A stretch of 64,000 nt of DNA, from positions 1 to 64,000 of the forward strand of contig WIDE01000109.1 of assembly GCA_015039315.1 (NCBI GenBank), read 5' to 3'. The DNA is from Clavulina sp. PMI_390. Lineage: Eukaryota > Basidiomycota > Agaricomycetes > Cantharellales > Hydnaceae. Both the position numbers and the translations under genes were made by a program. This document shows positions 20,033 through 32,224 of this stretch, one piece after another (positions within the stretch are counted from its first letter, which is position 1; each line of letters starts with the position of its first letter). The notes under the pieces are model-generated. The model worked only from the letters and a program-made list of their open reading frames with translations. It was not told the origin of the DNA and made no database searches.

Positions 20033-23000
20033 TGAGAACTTTGTTCGTCGCCCACAGGGCCCCCGCCCACGCGGCCAAAGGGAGCCTTGACGTCTGCGTC
20101 CTCAAACGCTCTCTGCCTGAGCCGCAGGCATGATCACCAGGACTGGCGACTCTAAGCGCCAAACTACCCTGTGCCTGTCACGGTTTATGTTGTCTATTCT
20201 CTATCATTGGGCAGGTAGCACGGATTTCCATATCAAAATATTGAGGCTCCATCAGGTGGGTTGTGAGCCTGATAATCGCTCGTTGCTGGCCCTCATGATC
20301 ACCAAGCGCACAGGAGAAAGAGTTACGATGGTATCTGTCCCAAAACCATCATTTGTGTCAGTCCACTTCCCGAGTAGTCATTTAGCTGTGCGAGCGTCTA
20401 TCCAGGTTTCTCAGAGATAATTAGCTCCAAGCTAGGGTGATGGAAACGTAGAGCTAATGGACGGCATTTACATGGTGTAGCTGCGCAGCAACCTTTGTAC
20501 TAGAGAATGCGCGTGACTGAGTGGCCAAAAGGAGGTTTCATGCGATTGGCTGCTCGGCGTGAACCCCGGGTTCAATAGGCTGTCAAGACCATCGTCAGAT
20601 ATAGTTGCATTGTTTCACGTCAGTTGTCAAGCGAGGGCGAACTACGTCGCTCACCCAATAGATTTGCGGAATTGCTTGAAGGACCTCGACGAAGCGAGAC
20701 ACAGCACCCATCGATTAGAACAAGACCCCAAGGCTGAAGAATGAATACATATACGGGGGTGCTGTGGTGCCTGTTGTCAAGGGATGAGAGGAACCTCGAG
20801 CGTTGGTGAATGAGAGCATTCATGCGACGTTTCTCCGAGCGTCTGTGCATATAGTGCCACTGGTTCGGGATCTCCTCGCCTTCGAGCGCCCCGACATGCG
20901 TTCCACGGCTAATTCGTGAGCCCGAGCGATTTTGATCGTCACCAGATGAACCGGCGGTAGGTCGAAGTCGAGAATCGCATGATTCGTACAAGCTCCCACA
21001 CCTCCGATACACTTATATATCCGAATTTTCCTTTAAGATCGAGTCGCTTCCAGTATGTGCTCTCAGCGTAGACAGATGGGTAATGGTAGAGAAGGTGAGG
21101 TTGCTCGTCCTGTATTATCCCCAGTGTCCTGCGCACGACTCATTTGCTTTCTTTGAATCTGACAAGTCAAGCCGCTTCGGAAGAAGAGCACGGACCACCT
21201 AGAAGAAAAAAAATCGAAGCCTAAAGACCGCGCAAGCGAGACACTCTGTCAAGAGGGTCAGTGCTTGATCAGAACATGCACGACGACCCTAGCTTGCACT
21301 TCTAATAGTGCCTGTGAGACGGGGGATACCATGCCTATCCACTCGAGTAGCTTCAGTGAGCCCGAGAACTACCTGAGCATCATAAGGGGCATACTAGTTT
21401 TCTTCGTGTTTCTTATGGAGTTCCTTATTGCGACTCTGGGTGGATGAAGTGAGGCCTTTTAACCAAATAGCGCGTTAAAACGACTGCTCTAACGCCAATT
21501 TTAGGGATCGGGGGCGATGAGACTCATGAATTGGAGTTGACCTTGAGTACAAGGTTCATATATCTGCTCTCCCTCAAAAAGAATATGGAGAGGAGATCAT
21601 GTCGGGATGGTTCTAGGAGAGGCGCAAATACGAAATGTCCCGAAAGTATAATTAACATCAATAGAATAGCAATCGACTCTGTAAAGGAGCCTAGGATCGG
21701 CTCACCTGTCTCATGACTGACTATCTTCGAGAGATATTAGGGGTCATGCCTCACGATAGCAAATAGAACTCGGATTCAACCATTAAGCGAGGTCTAGCAT
21801 TGGGGGTCCGGATCATTACACAACGGGGTGGGTACGGTGAAGCCATCGTCATCCGTGAATAGGTACCAGAATGTCGAGCACGATATATTGTGATATTTCC
21901 TTTTTTTTGTTCTCGCTCAAGAGCGATCGAGGCATAGTTTGGTCTTTAAGCAGGAGCCACAGAATAGGCTGCTGTCTACCTGTTGCTTTGAGGCTTGCTG
22001 GTCTGTGGGGGAGTATGTGCGCCGAGCCACAGTTTGGCTCTATTTTTACCGGGAGCTACTTGGAAACCCTGAAACAGAGCAGGACAGAACCAAACCCCAC
22101 GGGCGCGTGGAGACCGAGGTTCAAAGGTGCCTGGGTCGTTCGCCCGGTAGTAGTCGTGGAATGGAATCTTCAACGGTCCTGCCTCGATGTTTGTTTGGGC
22201 ACTGAACGGCGGCCTCATTGCAATGAGCTACCCAGCGCTCGCTCCTCCAGAACCCGTTCCTCGTACCCCTGATCAATGTTCCATTAGAGTCCCGATCGCT
22301 CACTCCTTCGCTGACATTCTGTTTCGGCCGGTCACACATCATAGTTAATCACCGTCTTGGCCCTGTTCACTCCAAAAGACTCGCCCATCCCCACTTCAGC
22401 GGCTTCCTTCCCCTCCATCGCGACTGATGGCAACAGTATGCTAACATACTGAGTGCGGAATTAATCTGGATTCTGTCACTAGGAGAATCCACTGCCTACC
22501 TGATTCTCGCGCACCACTATTAGCTTATGGCTGTCATTGCTCTGACAACATCCGTGCCTCGAACCCCATCCGAGCACACGTTTCAGCCTCAAATCCAGGC
22601 TGGATCTCTTCCACTGTGCTGGACCCATCGACATATCCACGTGTCCCCGCCGGCCTAGCGCGTCCTTTTGTGCTCCGTGCTCTAATAAGCCGCTCGACTA
22701 CATTAACCTAGTGAGTCTTGATCACTTATCTATTTTACAAGCTGCTTTTGTCTGGGCTGATAATGGCGCTACCCCTATCTCTTTACGGCGGTATCTACTT
22801 GCCACAGGGAGCTGCTGGTGATGATCGCGATCACCTCAGCCCGCAATGATCTGCCGCTCCTCGTACTGGTAATACCCGAGTCGTCGTGGGGCTATAACAC
22901 CGACTCTCGGGGTTTCCACGGTCGCCGCGGCCGCCACCATGCGCCGATCTCGACTCAAGAGTTGGGCTATGCGTAATTCAGGCACTTTGGCTTCCCGTTA

Positions 23001-23123
23001 TTCTGGCTGTAGCTCCAGTGCCGAACGAAGGCAAATCATCCATCTTGGATCAGGAGTGAGAAATTAGGATAAGCAGCCGCGATGGAAGTAGCCATCCACA
23101 TGGATTGCACAAAGCTCCTTGCC
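20033..23123. other. Gene-poor 3-kb interval
   Basis: No gene is supported. Open frames up to 133 codons (21,871-22,272 +; 20,620-21,012 -) overlap others and show no family features. One 60-codon frame (21,265-21,447 +) ends in a hydrophobic stretch (GILVFFVFLMEFLIATL) but has no counterpart among the TM genes. The sequence 22,360-22,960 may be decayed repeat DNA, but I recognise no element. Confidence 0.4.
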
Positions 23124-23133
23124 AACTTCCGTC
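23124..23133 (+). promoter_or_regulatory. Shared upstream motif AACTTCCGTC (DUF6534 gene A)
   Basis: AACTTCCGTC lies 218 bases before the start codon and recurs before the other genes of this family at nearly the same distance. A TATA-like CATAAATAC lies at 23188-23196. Confidence 0.6.
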
Positions 23134-23341
23134 ATGTCGTCTACAACCCCTCGCAATCCCCATCAAGTGAAACTCCAGTAGGCGTCTCATAAATACCCAA
23201 GTTGCAAAGTTGCAAAACTCTCGCTTCTTTCCCACCCGTTATGCTTCTGCACACACCCGAATCATTCTGAGCACCAGCACAGGCCATACCTCACTGCGTC
23301 TCCACGCTCGATACTTCTTAATTTCCTTGTCAGAAACAGTC

Positions 23342-25238
23342 ATGGACCAACAAACTCTCCAAAGTATAGTCGCCACCATCGCCCCAACTCTCTACAGTCA
23401 GCTATTTGGCATCTTTATTGGCTCTATGTCAGTCGAGAAACCCTTCGATCCGCACCAACTGATGCTAATATCATTTCTGAACCGCGATGATAGTCTTCTA
23501 GGGATTATCACTGTTCAAGCTATGCTATATTATCAAAAGTTTCCCCGAGATCCGCGAAGCACGCGATGGGTGGTACGTAACTACTTCCGATCATTCAACC
23601 ACACGTCATTTATCAACTGCCCTTTCTCTCTATGCTGTGCGTTCTAGGTCGGACTGTTATGGTGAGTAGAGTCCAGATTGCCTGTCACAACTGCTGATAG
23701 CGCCAAATCAATCTTGATAGGTTTATGCAAGCTTTCGAGATGTAAGTAGAAGCAGTTCGTCCAGACGCAGAATCCTGTCGTGCTGAATGCTCTTCATAGT
23801 GGGATCTCAAGTCGAGGTACCTACGAGGTTTTGATCACGTCACAGAAGGACTTCAATAAGATAGCTATACAGCCATGGTATGCAAAGATACTCCTCAGTT
23901 CGCCAATCATTAATTGATCATGTTGGGAAATAAGGTATCGATCGTACTTCGCAACACATACTGTACGTGCAATGGTATTTGCGACGATGCATTTTCCTCA
24001 TTTCATCATGTCTTTTCCCTCTCTGTAGACAGTGTCTGGCTTCACAGTTCAAATGTTCTTCCTTTGGAGATACTGGTCTGGTACGTGCCTCATGGCTATA
24101 CCCCCACCTAGCGTCGTACCAACTAGTCAACCTCATTCACCAGTCTCACGGAACCTCCCTGTCACCTTGCTGCTGGTGAGTTGGCTCATATGACGCGAAC
24201 CGTGTCATACCATCCCGAAATCATAGACTCAACACTTTCCTCTAGAGCGTACTGGTAGCATTTACCCTCGGTGAGAACAGAGCACGTTTACCGATTACCT
24301 TACAATCGCTAATTCCAACTCACATCTCAATAGCATTTGCACTTTGTGAGTCTGATCGGTTAAATGCTTCAACCTCATTCCTCAATATAACTCGACATCC
24401 ATTTTGACCTTCTAGACATTGTCGTTCGCTCGTACCAATTTCCTCAGAGCACGCTGTTCACGTTAGAAGCCGAGCTGTGGCCCAGCAAGCTATGGCTGTC
24501 CTTCTCGGTTTGTGGCCCCCTAGCTCCCACGAAAGTGATACGTTGACCAATCCGTGGCTTTAATTTACTTAGGCTGCTGCTGACGCAATGTTGGCGCTGG
24601 CTTTGGTGGTAGAGATGCGCAAGCAACACACTGGTTACTCGAGGTATGAGGCAAACTGCGCTTTGGGGCACAGAATTTCCGCGAATTACTGCCCAGCCAC
24701 TAAACTACTATTTTAGGACCGACTCGATGTTGAACCGGCTTGCGATTTACGGGATTGCGACAGGAGGTGTCACAGCGACAGCGGTCATTGCAGAACTTTT
24801 CATGGTGAGGTTACAGTCTTGGCTCCGTTGAACGACTTCATTTTGTGACGAAGCTAACCTCGGAAATACCTGTCCAGTCTTTGGTGGCACACCACGAGGA
24901 AGGACTACTACTGATGGGCTTGGTACGTTGTTCTCGCGATGCCGCCGAGACTTATCCTTGACAGAAGACTCTATTCTCCCACGAAATCACAGCCCCTTGG
25001 CGGCGTGTATATCGCAACATTCTTAGCAAAGTAAGTTTTGTCTCTTGATTTGGGTCGTCTGGAGCTTTACTCAGCTTACTACGCGTTCAGCCTTCATACT
25101 CGCTCAGCCTTACGGACAATCATGAATCCCGAGTCTATAGAGCTTACTAGCGCTCCACCGCGCACGTATGGAGGGCATCTCCCTCCCACCACAAGTGTCA
25201 CTGTAACCTCTGTTGTTGTTTTCCAGAGAGATCACTAG
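23342..25238 (+). CDS. DUF6534 seven-helix membrane protein A
   Basis: About 16 exons encode roughly 300 aa, starting MDQQTLQSIVATIAPTLYSQ and ending VVVFQRDH. Helix 1 starts at QLFGIFIGS. Conserved pieces follow: LGIITVQAMLYYQKFPRDP, FMQAFE, QPW then YRSYFATHT, VQMFFLWRYWS. The DUF6534 region at about 165-260 has LWLSFS, VVEMRKQHTGYS, DSMLNRLAIYGIATGG, PLGGVYIATFLA and LHTRSALR. Tiny exons of 14 nt (23648..23661), 21 nt (23721..23741) and 12 nt (24334..24345) are supported by frame and by the four paralogues. DUF6534 proteins are abundant, uncharacterised plasma-membrane-type proteins of mushroom-forming fungi, sometimes likened to receptors. The first intron donor is GTCAGT. Confidence 0.85.
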
Positions 25239-25399
25239 AGACTCTTACTTTGCTGCTTTCGACGTCGACATATCGCATGATTCATTGTTCCGTAAATGTA
25301 CTAGCTAGAGGGAAATTATATGTATACACGCATTTGCTGTCTCCAAAATCCAATGGCTGTTCTTAGGGTCCCGATGCTTCCTGGATCGGACTTGTCTTT

Positions 25400-27012
25400 T
25401 TACTCGCCCTCGGTAAGATTCAGGGATTCTCGCTTCTCGAGAATATCCCACGGCTGGCCATCTACGGTAAGCACGTCGGTACTATCCCATACCCATGCAG
25501 GTATCTTTTCAGGACTACGCATCGGGTCACCAATCATGCTCCGTAAATGCATGCGCTCCAATATGCTGGACCGATGGGAGGTCCAAACTTTGAGGAATTC
25601 CTTGAGCCCATTGAAGTTCCTGCTTCCCTCCTTCCTCGATAGCCGGAGCGGACGCAGTGGCGCCTTTGATTGCTTGGCTGCGGACGCGAGGTGAGAGTAT
25701 GGCCAGGGGAGATCGAATACTTCGAGCTCGACGAGATTGGGAAAGAAGGGGGTGCGTTCAATAGACATATGACCAGTGCTGCTGATGTTATCTGAGCGTC
25801 GTAGTTGGCTAAGTTCGAACAATGTGAGTTGAGCATCATCGTCGTCTTTGATACGGAGCGAGGTGACAGAGTTGCAATGACGAAGCTGGAGGAAGAAGAT
25901 TCACCGGAAAGAGTCAGATGATAGTTTTAAGTATACACAAGACAGGTTCGAATGTCCATACAGAGGGAAAGGAAGGAGGGGAGGGAACATTGACGAAAGT
26001 GAGGGAGGGGGAGACTCACGAAAATTTTGAAAAGGCCCAATGCGGTTCCCAGTCGACCCACGACCAAAGTTGTGAGTTTGGGCAATTCCTTGCGCGTGAC
26101 CAGGAGGTTCAAGAGTTGCGGGGCTGGATCATAAAGATACAGCACTTTCAAGTTAGGAACTTGGAATAGCGATAAGGGATCGATAGAGGAATTTGCATGG
26201 GTTGGGGGTGGATCGAAACTAGTAGCAACCCCCCTAACGATTGAGAGCTCTCTCAATGCGCTAAACCTGACTAGAAGGGCATCTCGTGTGCGCACCGGAG
26301 CATCGACGAGATGCAAGCACGTGAGAGTAGCTTCTAGAGTTCGGTAGTCCGTCGAGATGCTCATCGCGCGGATTGACTCAAGCGCTGGGAAGATCCGCCC
26401 ATTTAGCAGAATTGTCAAGTGGTCTATACCGAATGTAGGGGGTTCGGGCGGATGTTCCAGCATGATCTCAAGCGTTTTAATATTAGGAAGTGCTGCCAAG
26501 TGGCGGGTCCAGGTATTTTGGAATGAGTGGACAACAGTACAGGTGATCGATAGTGAGGCACATCGAGGATTGATTTCTGGGTTATTTGCAATGAGCTGTA
26601 CTGCCTCAAGCCCTCTCAACAACCTTTCTGTGGAGTTTGTCGGCTGTTCCTCTCCTAGATCCGGCGCTGCGCTAATGCTGCTATCAGTGGATAGCTGCAA
26701 CTGCTTCTGTAGGTCCGCTTGCACCCGTGCATTGACGCGCGCCATATGTACCGTCTCGATGTAATGAAAGTGAAGCGGGGCATTTTCACCAGCACGATCA
26801 GCCCATGTTTTTGACCTCTCGGTGTCCCATGAAAGATCGAGGAACTTCCAGAGCATTTTTTCCTCCAGGGCAACCTGACGCCACCAACGGCAGACAAGAC
26901 TGAACGCAAGAAGCGAGTCAGGATCGATGTATTCTGTACCGAATGGAGTTGCGGTAGTAAGATTGCGAAGAGTGGTCCATAGAAGTTCTAAGGGGAGGTT
27001 GGACGCGGACAT
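25400..27012 (-). CDS. F-box protein 1
   Basis: Exons 27012..26020 and 25885..25400 give 492 aa. An in-frame ATG five codons upstream (27027) is possible; I prefer MSASNLPLELLW because the paralogue has the same pair. Residues 4-55 form an F-box: LPLELLWTTLRNL, DSLLAFSLVCRWWRQVAL, LWKFLDLSW. The rest is leucine-rich and repeat-like (CASLSITC, LATLPNIKTLEIML-like, LTCLHLVDAP, LRELSIVRG, LKVLYLYDPAPQLLNLL), as in fungal F-box/LRR-like adaptors. F-box proteins bind Skp1 and bring targets to SCF ubiquitin ligases. The single intron is 134 nt, phase 0. It lies tail to tail with DUF6534 gene A. Confidence 0.87.
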
Positions 27013-27321
27013 TGTTCTTATCTGCAAAATGACGTTCGGCGATGCGCGCCTGTTTTGTTGACAGATGATGATCTCATGCCCGTGCGCGTATGTGGGGCAC
27101 GTTTCAATTGCCAGGTTGTTTAGCTGTCTTTACTGCGGGTCAAGTTCGTGTTCGTCCTTGTCATTCATCGACGTCTGATAAGATTAACTATCTTCGGCGC
27201 GATGGAACACAATTCTATCGTTATTTCATTCCTTTACAACGACTGTACGCGCTACCACTGGTCACCTTGTCGCTTCCATGACTATGCTCCGCTCAGAAAC
27301 TTGCTGCACCATTAGGAAGAA

Positions 27322-27440
27322 CTGTTGGAATTTCCAAGGAGATCAATAGAAGCTACAGGTTTGCTACTTTCGATGTCATACACAAAATGTTCGGCCGGTT
27401 TACAATGCACTAGCTAGAGAGAAATCACACTAATATAAGC
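27322..27440 (+). pseudogene. 3'-end relic of a DUF6534 gene
   Basis: GTTGGAATTTCCAAGGAGAT and ATCAATAG, then TTTGCTACTTTCGATGTCATA and CACTAGCTAGAGAGAAAT, match the last codons and 3' flank of DUF6534 gene A (25,213-25,320: TTCCAGAGAGATCACTAG, TTTGCTGCTTTCGACGTC, ACTAGCTAGAGGGAAAT). Only the tail remains, in the same position relative to F-box gene 2 as gene A has to F-box gene 1. It marks a duplicated DUF6534 + F-box unit whose DUF6534 part was lost. Confidence 0.7.
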
Positions 27441-27508
27441 ACTCAACATCCTCATTATTTAATGAATCCTCTCAATATACCACGACTTTCGAGGCTAGGC
27501 TGAGCTTT

Positions 27509-29136
27509 TTATTCGCCCTCGTTAAGATTCAGTGAATCGCGCTTCTCGAGAATATCCCACGGCTGGCCATCAACAGTCAGGACGTCGGTACTATCCCACA
27601 CCCAGGCAGGTATCTCTTCAGGACTTCGCATTGGGTCTCCGATCGTGCTCCGCAAATGCATGCGCTCCAATATGCTAGACCGATGGGCGGTCCACACTTT
27701 GAGGAACTCCTTCAGCCCATTAAAATTCCGGCTGTGCTTCTTTGACGGCCTGAAGGGAAGCAGCGCCTTCGGTTGCTCAGCCGCGGACACAAGGTGAGAG
27801 TAGGGCCAGGGAAGATCGTAGACTTCGAGCTCAACAAGATTGGAGAAGAACGGTGTGTTCTCTATGGGCGTACTACTGGCGCTGCTGATGCTATCGGAGC
27901 GCCGTAGTCGACCAATCTCGAGTAGAGTGATTTGAGCGTCCTCATCGTCTTTGATGCGAAGAGAGGTGACAGAGTTGCAGTGACGGAGCTGTGAAAATAA
28001 AGGGGGATTAGGCGCCGTTATATGATAAGTTTGGGTTCGTGAAGATGAATGTATCAAGTTTGGTTCGGCGAGGATAGGAAGGAAGGGGAGGTAACACAGA
28101 TAAATATGCAGCAAAAACTCACAAAAGGTTTGAAAAGGCCTAATGCGGTCCCCAGTCGACCCACCACCAAAGTTGTGAGTTTGGGCAACTGTTCACGCGT
28201 AATTAGGAGGGCTAAGAGCTGTGGGGCTGGATCATAAATGTATAATACTTCCAACTTAGGAACCTGGAAGCGTGACAAGGGATCAATGGCCACAGTTGCG
28301 TTCTGTGTATTCAAATTCGTATTTTGGGGAGCTGAGGGTGGATCGAGGGTAGTATCGATCCCTCTAACGATCGAAAGCTCCCTCAAGGCACCAAAATTGA
28401 TGAGAAGTGCATCTCGCGTGGTCGCTGGAGCATCGACGAGGTGCAAGCATGTGAGAGTGACTGCTAGACTATCATAGTTCGTCGTCACTGTACCCAGCAT
28501 CCGTAAGGACCCAAGCGCCGGCAGAATGCGCCCGTTTAGGAAAGCTCCAAGGCTGTTTCGAACGGCAATAGGCTCAGTTGGAGGCGTCCCCCACGAGGGG
28601 GAGATCTCGAGCGATTTCAGATTAGGAAAAGCAATCAGGTGGTGGGACCAGGACATGTTATATCCTAGTGCACTAGAACATGTGATTGATAATGAGGCGC
28701 ATCGAGGGTTAAGGTCGTGGTTGTTTGCTATAAGCTGTACGAGCTCAAGTCCCTTTGACGAGTGCTCTATGCGTCGTGTCCAAAGGGTGTGCTGGCTCAC
28801 TGACTCGGGTGATGTGTTGGGTCCATAAGTAATAAAAGGCTTTACATGCCTTAGTAGCGCCGCTTGTAATCGCGCCTTGAAGTTATAATGAAAGTGAAGC
28901 GGGACATTCTCCCCGGCACGTTCGGCCCATGCCGCGGTTCTCTCGCTGCCCCATGAGAGATCAAGGAACTTCCAGAACATCCTTTGGCTCAGGGCGACCT
29001 GGCGCCACCAACAACAGACAAGGCTGAATGCAAGCAACGATTCAGGATCGATGTATTCTGTACCAAATGGGGTTGCTGTGGTAAGGTGGCGCAGAATGTT
29101 CCATAATAGTTCTAGAGGGAGGTTGGACGCGGGCAT
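27509..29136 (-). CDS. F-box protein 2 (tandem paralogue of F-box 1)
   Basis: Exons 29136..28123 and 27988..27509 give 497 aa. It has the same two-exon plan, same phase-0 intron and same doubled ATG (29151 and 29136) as its neighbour. The F-box at residues 4-55 reads LPLELLWNILRHL, ESLLAFSLVCCWWRQVAL, MFWKFLDLSW. The C-terminal block (FNGLKEFLKVWTAHRSSILE, PAWVWDSTDVLTVDGQPWDI) is nearly identical to F-box 1. The middle part, where target binding would be expected, differs most: a longer linker after residue 100 and an insertion NTNLNTQNATV. That pattern suits paralogues diverging in target choice, which is inference. Confidence 0.87.
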
Positions 29137-29151
29137 TGTTCCTATCTGCAA

Positions 29152-30106
29152 AGTGATGCTCGCGCTGCGCGCCTGCCTTGTTGTTGACGGATGATGATTA
29201 CATGCACATTTGGGCGCGCTTCAACGCGGGTCCGTGTTTGGCCATGTTTACCACGGGTCAAGTTCTTGTTCGCCGCCATTCTCAATTCATCGACGTCTGA
29301 TCAGATTGGCTGTCCTCGATTCAATAAAACACAATGCTCCCGCCATTTCAATTGCTTTATAATGGATCCGTGTGCTACCCCAAGCTCGCTAGTTGTTCCA
29401 TGACTGTGTTCCCCTCGTCAGAATCGTGCCTATCATCGCTTGCCAGGGAACACGTACGTGCCTGTCCCCGTCTCTGAGTGAACTTCCGCAAGTCAAGCCA
29501 CTGATTCATCAAACCGCTCTATTAATGGCCTTCCGTGTTGCTCTGGGAATGGTCTTTCCTCGGGGGCCCACCTGCCGATTTAGCTGAAAAAAAAAAAAAT
29601 CAATAGTCTGTCGGTCCCTTGCAACGTGTCATTAACTTGTCCGTGCTCAGTTTTTCTCGTCCAACTGGGCCCCACAACTATCAACGGCTATTCGCTCCCT
29701 GTCAGGCCACACCATCGGCCGTTCCGCACAGGCAAGCAGTTTGCTGCTCTACATCCTATAACAAGCTCTGTGTCCAGCTGGCCCTGCACCGACGCTGATT
29801 CCCATGCGGCGGCGTGTGATCCACGACAGAGAAGAAATTGAAGCCGACTTTCTCCCGCGCCATTAGTTGCAACTCCTCGCGACATCCGAGCGACCTTGGG
29901 GGCTAGGTGCAGCCACGCCCATTCATCCTCGCTACATTCGACTCATCACACCCACCCCGCATCGATCTTGTTTATTTTTATATTCAGGCACTGGCCGTTG
30001 TGGCCTGTTTTCCTATGGCAGAACGAATGTAAATCACCCGTTCCGCCACCAGTCATCACACGCGAGAAATCACGGTGAGGCCGCTGAATGGAATCAGTCC
30101 CTTCCC
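29152..30106. other. Intergenic, promoters of F-box 2 and DUF6534 gene B
   Basis: No gene is supported. The first 250 bases match the region upstream of F-box 1 (27,028-27,290), for example CATCGACGTCTGATNAGATT in both. A 13-A run is at about 29,587. From about 29,920 the sequence matches DNA upstream of DUF6534 gene D (36,470-36,560). Confidence 0.5.
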
Positions 30107-30116
30107 AACTTCCGTC
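30107..30116 (+). promoter_or_regulatory. Shared upstream motif AACTTCCGTC (gene B)
   Basis: AACTTCCGTC is 236 bases before the start codon, followed by GGTCATAATTTT as in gene D. A TTAAATAC TATA-like site is at about 30,180. Confidence 0.6.
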
Positions 30117-30342
30117 AAGGGGTCATAATTTTGCTACATTTCTGGGGCATATCAATGAACGGAACGTTGAGCGCGATCCTTAAATACTTGGGGCTACACG
30201 TTGGCGCAATATTTCCCCTTCTCTCTTCTCCCGCGAGGCCTCGGTTTATCTATCAATCAACTTCACCAGCTCGCGAACCCCCCTGGTCCACTGCTTCTCC
30301 AGCGCCGGCGCTGTCTTTTCGGCCCCTCACCGAAGCATTGTC

Positions 30343-32224
30343 ATGGCTTCATCAAGCAATGGCAGCGTCAACCCAATGCCGTACAGCCAGCTGATCGGTA
30401 TTATTCTTGGGTCTTTGTAAGAACACACCCTTCTTGCTTCTGTGATGAGACATGTATGTTGTCACTGACCCGAACGCACGTTAAGCCTCTTTGGTATCAT
30501 CACTGTTCAGACAATGCTATACTACCACAGGTTTCCACGGGATTCATGGGGCACTAGATGGGTTGTATGTCAAAATCATGTTTCCTGTATCTCTCATGTG
30601 CGCTAATTGCGCGGCCCTCGTCTATCATGTTCCGCCCCCGTAGGTTGGATGGCTATGGTGAGACTAACTTCTGTTCCTTGCTCGGTCTTGCGCTGGCTTA
30701 CAAGTGGCGGCGATAGGCTCATGCAGGCTTTTGAGAGGTGGGCGTTCCACGTATAATCCAAGGAAATATCGCTGATATAAGAATTCGCATTACCTCGTTC
30801 CCTTAGCGGTGTCTCAAGTTACGCAATCTATCAAATATTAATCACCAGCCAGATAAACTTCGAGCTTCTAGTCATACAACCATGGCGAGCAAATCATCCC
30901 CTTACTCTTTTTGGCTGTACGCTAACTGACTTGATGACAGGTATCGATCATATTTCGCTACACACACGGTATGTCGGGCGCCACCCCTCAGAAATACGAA
31001 TCACTGATCCCTCTTTCGTCCGATTTCAGACAGTAACGGGTTTCACGGTTCAATCGTTCTTTCTCTGGCGATACTGGTCTGGTACGTATCATAAAACTCT
31101 CCTCGCTAAGCTCCTGGTACTGAGGGATCAACGACTGGTAGTTTCACGCAATCGTCCCGTTACAATACTACTGGTAAGCGGCTCCGTGCATACCTCGTAG
31201 CTCGATTCTCATCATTCCCGCTTGGCTTTCTAGGGTTTGCTGGTCCTGAATACCCTTGGTGAGGATATGAGTCATCGCTAGTCGGGTGCAAGGCAGCTAA
31301 TTGACTGATTCGTTGAGCAGGATTTGCAATATGTTAGTCCATTTTGCCGCATCTCCAGAAGATGCATGTATACTAACAAATTAACTTTTCTATTTTGCAG
31401 ACATTTCGGTTCGCTCGTTTCAGTTCCCTGACAGCGGGCTTGCCACCTTGGAGGGAGAACTCTGGGCCAGCAAGTTCTGGCTTTCCTTTTCTGTTAGTCA
31501 TCCAGAACCCCCTTTATTATCCTATCACTGACGTAGGAATCACCGCTATCCTATCCTGTGGTCCCTAGGCTGCGACGGACGTGGTCCTTGCCGCTGCGTT
31601 GGTGATAGAGATGCGGAGGCAACACACTGGTTATTCGAGGTATGGAGAGGTTTATTCAGTCTGTTGATGGAAGCTGCATGCGACATGGTAACAATGTTCC
31701 ATCGGGCACTAGAACCGATTCACTATTGAATCGACTGGCGATTTATGGCGTGGGGACCGGAGGTGTCACCGCAACCGCAGTTATTGCCGACCTCTTCACG
31801 GTAAGCTATCAATCCCAGGCGATCTTCAAGTCCGTTTGTTCTTTTGAGACAACTAACTTGATATCAGTCTGTAGTCGCACGGCATTATGAAGGCTTTGCC
31901 CTGATTGGCCTGGTATGTTGCTCTCCCAATGCCCTGGAGAGATATAATATATTCACCTTTACTGGAATATGTTTGACAGCCGCTTGGGGGCCTGTATATC
32001 GCAACATTTCTTGCCAAGTATGTCGCCTTCGCTCCATTCAGTCCGAATCTCTGCAAACCTACTCGTTGTGCTATAGCCTCCACACTCGGTCAGCTCTTCG
32101 TACAATCGTGGATTCTCAATCCCTTGAGCTTTCGACGACAACACCCCGCACTTTTGGGCCGCGACACCCCCCAAGTAACAGCCTCTCACTTTCGTCTGTT
32201 GTTGTCATTCAAAGTTATCACTAG
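30343..32224 (+). CDS. DUF6534 seven-helix membrane protein B
   Basis: It starts MASSSNGSVNPMPYSQLIGI and ends at the TAG of SVVVIQSYH. It has the same chain of about 16 exons as gene A. It includes LFGIITVQTMLYYHRFPRDS, YRSYFATHT, FTVQSFFLWRYWS, ISVRSFQFP, ELWASKFWLSFS, VIEMRRQHTGYS, DSLLNRLAIYGVGTGGVTAT, PLGGLYIATFLA and LHTRSALRTIVDS. The 14-nt exon is 30644..30657 and the 12-nt exon 31321..31332. It differs from the others mainly in the N-terminal tail and the last 30 residues. No break was seen. Confidence 0.84.

Noticed and set aside
20500..20580. tRNA-like stretch (GACTGAGTGGCC and GGGTTCAAT)
   Set aside because: It recalls Ser/Leu tRNA D-arm and T-arm text, but I cannot pair acceptor, anticodon and T stems.
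21871..22272. 133-codon open frame on +
   Set aside because: It overlaps frames on both strands, has no family features and lies in a gene-poor stretch.
26357..26764. 135-codon open frame on +
   Set aside because: It is antisense to the F-box 1 coding exon.
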